NCBI GenBank assembly: GCA_020431135.1
Contig: JAGQIT010000694.1
Location: 1-7,212 of the forward strand
DNA length: 7,212 nucleotides
Direction: 5' to 3'
Source of the DNA: Myxococcales bacterium
Lineage (GTDB): Bacteria > Myxococcota_A > Polyangia > Nannocystales > Nannocystaceae
Shown here one piece after another: positions 5,513 through 7,212 of this stretch. The notes under the pieces were generated by a model that saw only the letters and a list, made by a program, of their open reading frames with translations, was not told the origin of the DNA and searched no databases. The translations under genes and the position numbers were made by a program. Numbering within the stretch: the stretch's first letter is position 1; each line of letters begins with the position of its first letter.

Positions 5513-6058
5513 TCAGGCCTCGAAGGCCTTGCGCATCGTCTCGAGGGCGTTGGCGATCTCGCTGGCGACGCGGGTCGTCGGGACCTTGGTGCGGGCGCCG
5601 ATCTTCTCCGACGAGAGCCCCTCGAAGTAGGCGAGCTGGAGCATGTTGCGCTGCTTCGGCGGCAGGAGGTCGATGACCCGCTGGACCTGCTCGCGCGTCG
5701 GCGACAGCGACGGGTCCTCGTCGTCGCCGACGACGTAGGCGATCTGGGTGTCCTCCATCGACACCATCTTCCCGACCTTGCCCGAACGCAGGCGCTCGAG
5801 GGCCCGCAAGCGCAGGTGCATCAAGAGCCAGACGCGGACGCTGCAGCCCTCCGGATCGTAGGCCGACGCCTTGGTCCACATCTCGAGGAAGACGTCGCGG
5901 AGCACCTCCTCGGCGAGGCTGCGATCGCCGAGGATGCGCTGGGCGACGCCGAAGAGGAGGGGGGCGTAGGCGTCGTAGAGGGACTCGATGCCAGCGGGGT
6001 CGCCGCGGCCCGCTGCCTCAATCGCGGCCCTGTCATCGGTTACGGGCGTATCGGCCAT
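5513..6058 (-). CDS. ECF-type RNA polymerase sigma factor
   Basis: Predicted 181-residue sigma factor that directs RNA polymerase to its own set of promoters. Region 2 spans about 22-92, with YDAYAPLLFGVAQRILGD (28-45), AEEVLRDVFLEMW (49-61) and the WLLMHLRLRALERLR end (77-91). Region 4 spans about 125-179, with LLPPKQRNMLQLAYFEGLSS (131-150) and the helix-turn-helix following it. The length and the two-domain form suit ECF sigma factors. The -35-reading helix is unusual: where most ECF proteins have an EIA..LG.P.GTVKSR pattern, this one has EKIGARTKVPTTRVASEI (151-168). The start at 6058 gives a normal N-terminus. Longer readings to 6244 are Arg-rich and unlike the family. It is the first gene of an operon with the anti-sigma factor, so autoregulation is likely but not shown. 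Confidence 0.88.
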   Translation of the reverse strand: MADTPVTDDRAAIEAAGRGDPAGIESLYDAYAPLLFGVAQRILGDRSLAEEVLRDVFLEMWTKASAYDPEGCSVRVWLLMHLRLRALERLRSGKVGKMVSMEDTQIAYVVGDDEDPSLSPTREQVQRVIDLLPPKQRNMLQLAYFEGLSSEKIGARTKVPTTRVASEIANALETMRKAFEA

Positions 6059-6082
6059 GCTGGTCGTTCGGGGGACGTGATC

Positions 6083-6112
6083 AGCGTCGTGCGAACGCAG
6101 GAGGGTTGTCAA
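6083..6112 (-). promoter_or_regulatory. Possible promoter of the sigma/anti-sigma operon
   Basis: On the minus strand a perfect TTGACA (6112-6107) is followed after 18 nt by GACGCT (6088-6083), which is one base off the TACGCT box before the kinase gene. An alternative ECF-like reading starts at TGACAACC with the -10 near CGCTGA, which would suit autoregulation. The -10 half is weak in both readings. Confidence 0.3.
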
Positions 6113-6187
6113 GCGACGAGGGCGGAGCATCGCCGCACATCGCCGCGGCGGCGCGCGACGGGGCGCCGCGCGGACGCGACGCCGCCG

Positions 6188-6224
6188 GAGATCACGCGCG
6201 CGCCTGCCGGGCGCGCGTGACCTC
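6188..6224. repeat. Strong inverted repeat between the sigma and trmK genes
   Basis: Perfect 10-base arms, TCACGCGCGC (6192-6201) and GCGCGCGTGA (6211-6220), surround a 9-base loop. After one mismatched pair, the outer GAG (6188-6190) and CTC (6222-6224) pair as well. Both flanking genes point away from it, so a terminator role is unlikely. A protein-binding operator or an element for divergent control is more plausible. It is about 80 bp upstream of the sigma candidate promoter and about 100 bp upstream of the trmK -10 box. Confidence 0.75.
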
Positions 6225-6323
6225 GGTCGTTCTCGCGCTCTCAAAGCGCCGATCGCTGATCCGCGCGAGCTCGCCGAACGCCGCCGCGTCTCCGTGTCTC
6301 CTAGTCGCCGCGTTGGCGATGGC

Positions 6324-6329
6324 CTACGA
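6324..6329 (+). promoter_or_regulatory. -10 box that favours the GTG start of trmK
   Basis: TACGAT lies 7 nt before the in-frame GTG at 6337, the same gap as before the other genes with this box. If it is the promoter, the ATG at 6319 lies upstream of the transcript and cannot be the start. No clear -35 hexamer is seen. Confidence 0.4.
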
Positions 6330-6336
6330 TGCCGCT

Positions 6337-7062
6337 GTGCCGGCAGGACCCGCCCTCTCGCCGCGTCTCGCCGCGATCGCGGCGCTCGTCCCAGACGGCA
6401 AGGTGGTCGCCGACATCGGCACCGATCACGCGCTCGTCCCGGCGGCGCTCGTCGCCAGCGGTCGGATCGCGCGGGCGATCGCCTCGGATCGCAGCCCCGG
6501 CCCGCTCGCCGCGGCTCGGCGGACGCTCGCCCTCCACGACGTCGACGAGAAGATCAGCCTCCGCCTCGGCGAGGGCCTGACGACGATCGACGAGGGCGAG
6601 GTCGACGTGATCATCATCGCCGGCATGGGGCCCGACAGCGTGCGCTCGATCCTCGGCGCGGGGAGCGAGCTCCTGCCGTCGATCGAGCGCCTGGTGCTCC
6701 AGCCGAACGGCGACGTCGAGCCGGTCCGCCGGTGGCTCGTCCGCCGCGGCTGGGACCTCGTCGACGAGCGCCTCGTCGAGGAGCGCGGCCGCTTCTACAC
6801 GGTCGTCGCGGCCGAGGCGGCGGTCGGCGGGCACCGGCGCTACAGCTCCGCCGACTGGCGCCTCGGGCCGATCCTCCGCTCGCGCCGCGGGCCGCTCTTC
6901 GAGCGCTTCGTCGCCGCCGAGCTCCGCCGCTGCGAGGCCGCGCTCGCCGAGCTCCGGCGGGCGCCGATCCCCAAGCGCCACCGGCTCGTCGCCCTCGCCA
7001 ACGCCCGCGAGCTCCTCCTCGGCGAGCTCGTCGGCAGCGCGAGCGCGTCGCGCAACTGCTGA
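6337..7062 (+). CDS. trmK: TrmK-type tRNA (adenine22-N1)-methyltransferase
   Basis: Predicted SAM-dependent enzyme that methylates N1 of adenine 22 in the D-arm region of certain tRNAs, acting in the cytoplasm. From the GTG at 6337 it has 241 residues, near the usual length. Family landmarks: LSPRLAAIAALVPDG at 7-21, the SAM-binding motif VADIGTDHALVP at 24-35, EGLTTI at 79-84, IIAGMG at 93-98 (the NPPY-like position of this family), LQPN at 121-124, then WLVRRGWDLVDERLVEERGRFY at 133-154, and a helical C-terminal region from about 185. One difference is that the common GMGG reads GMGPD here. An ATG at 6319 would add six residues (MAYDAA) of no family value, and neither start has a Shine-Dalgarno sequence. 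The GTG is preferred because of the -10 box before it. Upstream extension to 6106 is rejected as non-family sequence. Confidence 0.88.
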   Translation: MPAGPALSPRLAAIAALVPDGKVVADIGTDHALVPAALVASGRIARAIASDRSPGPLAAARRTLALHDVDEKISLRLGEGLTTIDEGEVDVIIIAGMGPDSVRSILGAGSELLPSIERLVLQPNGDVEPVRRWLVRRGWDLVDERLVEERGRFYTVVAAEAAVGGHRRYSSADWRLGPILRSRRGPLFERFVAAELRRCEAALAELRRAPIPKRHRLVALANARELLLGELVGSASASRNC

Positions 7063-7132
7063 ACTCGCGGGGCCGCGCCGCGCCTGCGGAGGGGTCGTCG
7101 GGCCCGCGGCCGTGGCGACTTCGTCGTCGACC

Positions 7133-7141
7133 TGCTACGAC
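7133..7141 (+). promoter_or_regulatory. Extended -10 box directly before the S4-domain gene
   Basis: TGCTACGAC is identical to the box before the DUF493 gene. Seven nt (GGAGGGG) lie between it and the ATG at 7149. A weak -35 candidate, TGGCGA (three of six), lies 17 nt upstream at 7113-7118. GGAGGGG looks like a Shine-Dalgarno core but abuts the ATG, too close for normal use. Confidence 0.42.
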
Positions 7142-7148
7142 GGAGGGG

Positions 7149-7212
7149 ATGCCGACGAGCGACGCGATGGACTCGGTCCGCCTCGACAAGTGGCTCTGGG
7201 CCGCCCGCTGCT
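7149..7212 (+). CDS. S4-domain RNA-binding protein, Hsp15-like (first 21 codons only)
   Basis: Only the N-terminus is in the window, MPTSDAMDSVRLDKWLWAARC, and the frame is open to the edge. The block VRLDKWLWAAR is the hallmark opening of the S4 RNA-binding domain in Hsp15/HslR-type proteins, which bind 50S subunits carrying stalled nascent chains. In other S4 proteins this block is more variable. The remaining sequence, needed to tell Hsp15 from other small S4 proteins, is missing. The ATG at 7149 is preferred over the in-frame ATG at 7167 because of the promoter-like box 7 nt before it. The gene starts 86 bp after trmK on the same strand. Confidence 0.72.
   Translation, partial: MPTSDAMDSVRLDKWLWAARC

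Noticed and set aside
5496..5879. Upstream extension of the anti-sigma frame into the sigma gene
   Set aside because: It overlaps the sigma gene in a wrong frame and ignores the strong Shine-Dalgarno site and ATG at 5495.
6301..6981. Minus-strand open frame of 226 codons opposite trmK
   Set aside because: Mirror frame of a recognisable TrmK; no family motifs of its own.
1..7212. CRISPR array, tRNA or rRNA gene, insertion sequence, defence or biosynthetic cluster
   Set aside because: No spaced direct repeats, no cloverleaf-like segments in the gaps, no transposase motifs and no terminal inverted repeats were found. All coding space is taken by the eight genes described.

Overview
The window is very GC-rich, dense chromosomal DNA, most likely from a myxobacterium (Myxococcota, perhaps the Nannocystis/Plesiocystis side). 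The reasons are a membrane-anchored PknB-type kinase with a Cys-bearing C-terminal region, a Cys-rich von Willebrand A lipoprotein, and a zinc-free sigma/anti-sigma pair. This assignment rests on protein style only.

Layout. Positions 1-1363 (minus) hold a Ser/Thr kinase whose C-terminus runs off the window. Positions 1631-3286 (minus) encode a secreted VWA lipoprotein. It is divergent from a LysR-type regulator at 3558-4544 (plus). The regulator converges, 21 bp apart, on a small DUF493/YbeD-like protein at 4566-4853 (minus). Upstream of that on the same strand lie an anti-sigma factor with a degenerate cupin (4887-5495) and its ECF-type sigma factor (5513-6058). The sigma gene is divergent from a TrmK-type tRNA (adenine22-N1)-methyltransferase (plus, about 6337-7062). 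The first 21 codons of an S4-domain, Hsp15-like RNA-binding protein follow at 7149. No gene-free stretch exceeds 300 bases. The three largest gaps (1364-1630, 3287-3557, 6059-6336) hold promoters and inverted or tandem repeats but no RNA gene that I can recognise.

How the genes relate. The clear functional unit is the sigma/anti-sigma operon, possibly continuing into the DUF493 gene 33 bp downstream. The kinase and VWA protein are surface or signalling proteins, and the kinase appears to have its own promoter. TrmK and the S4 protein both belong to RNA/translation upkeep but probably have separate promoters.

The most interesting signal is in gene starts. At five genes a -10-like box (TAYGRY or GATGAT) ends only 6-8 nt before the start codon, which suggests leaderless or nearly leaderless mRNAs. 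The anti-sigma gene, which is internal to an operon, instead has a strong Shine-Dalgarno sequence at normal spacing. I see no defence system, CRISPR array, mobile element or biosynthetic cluster.
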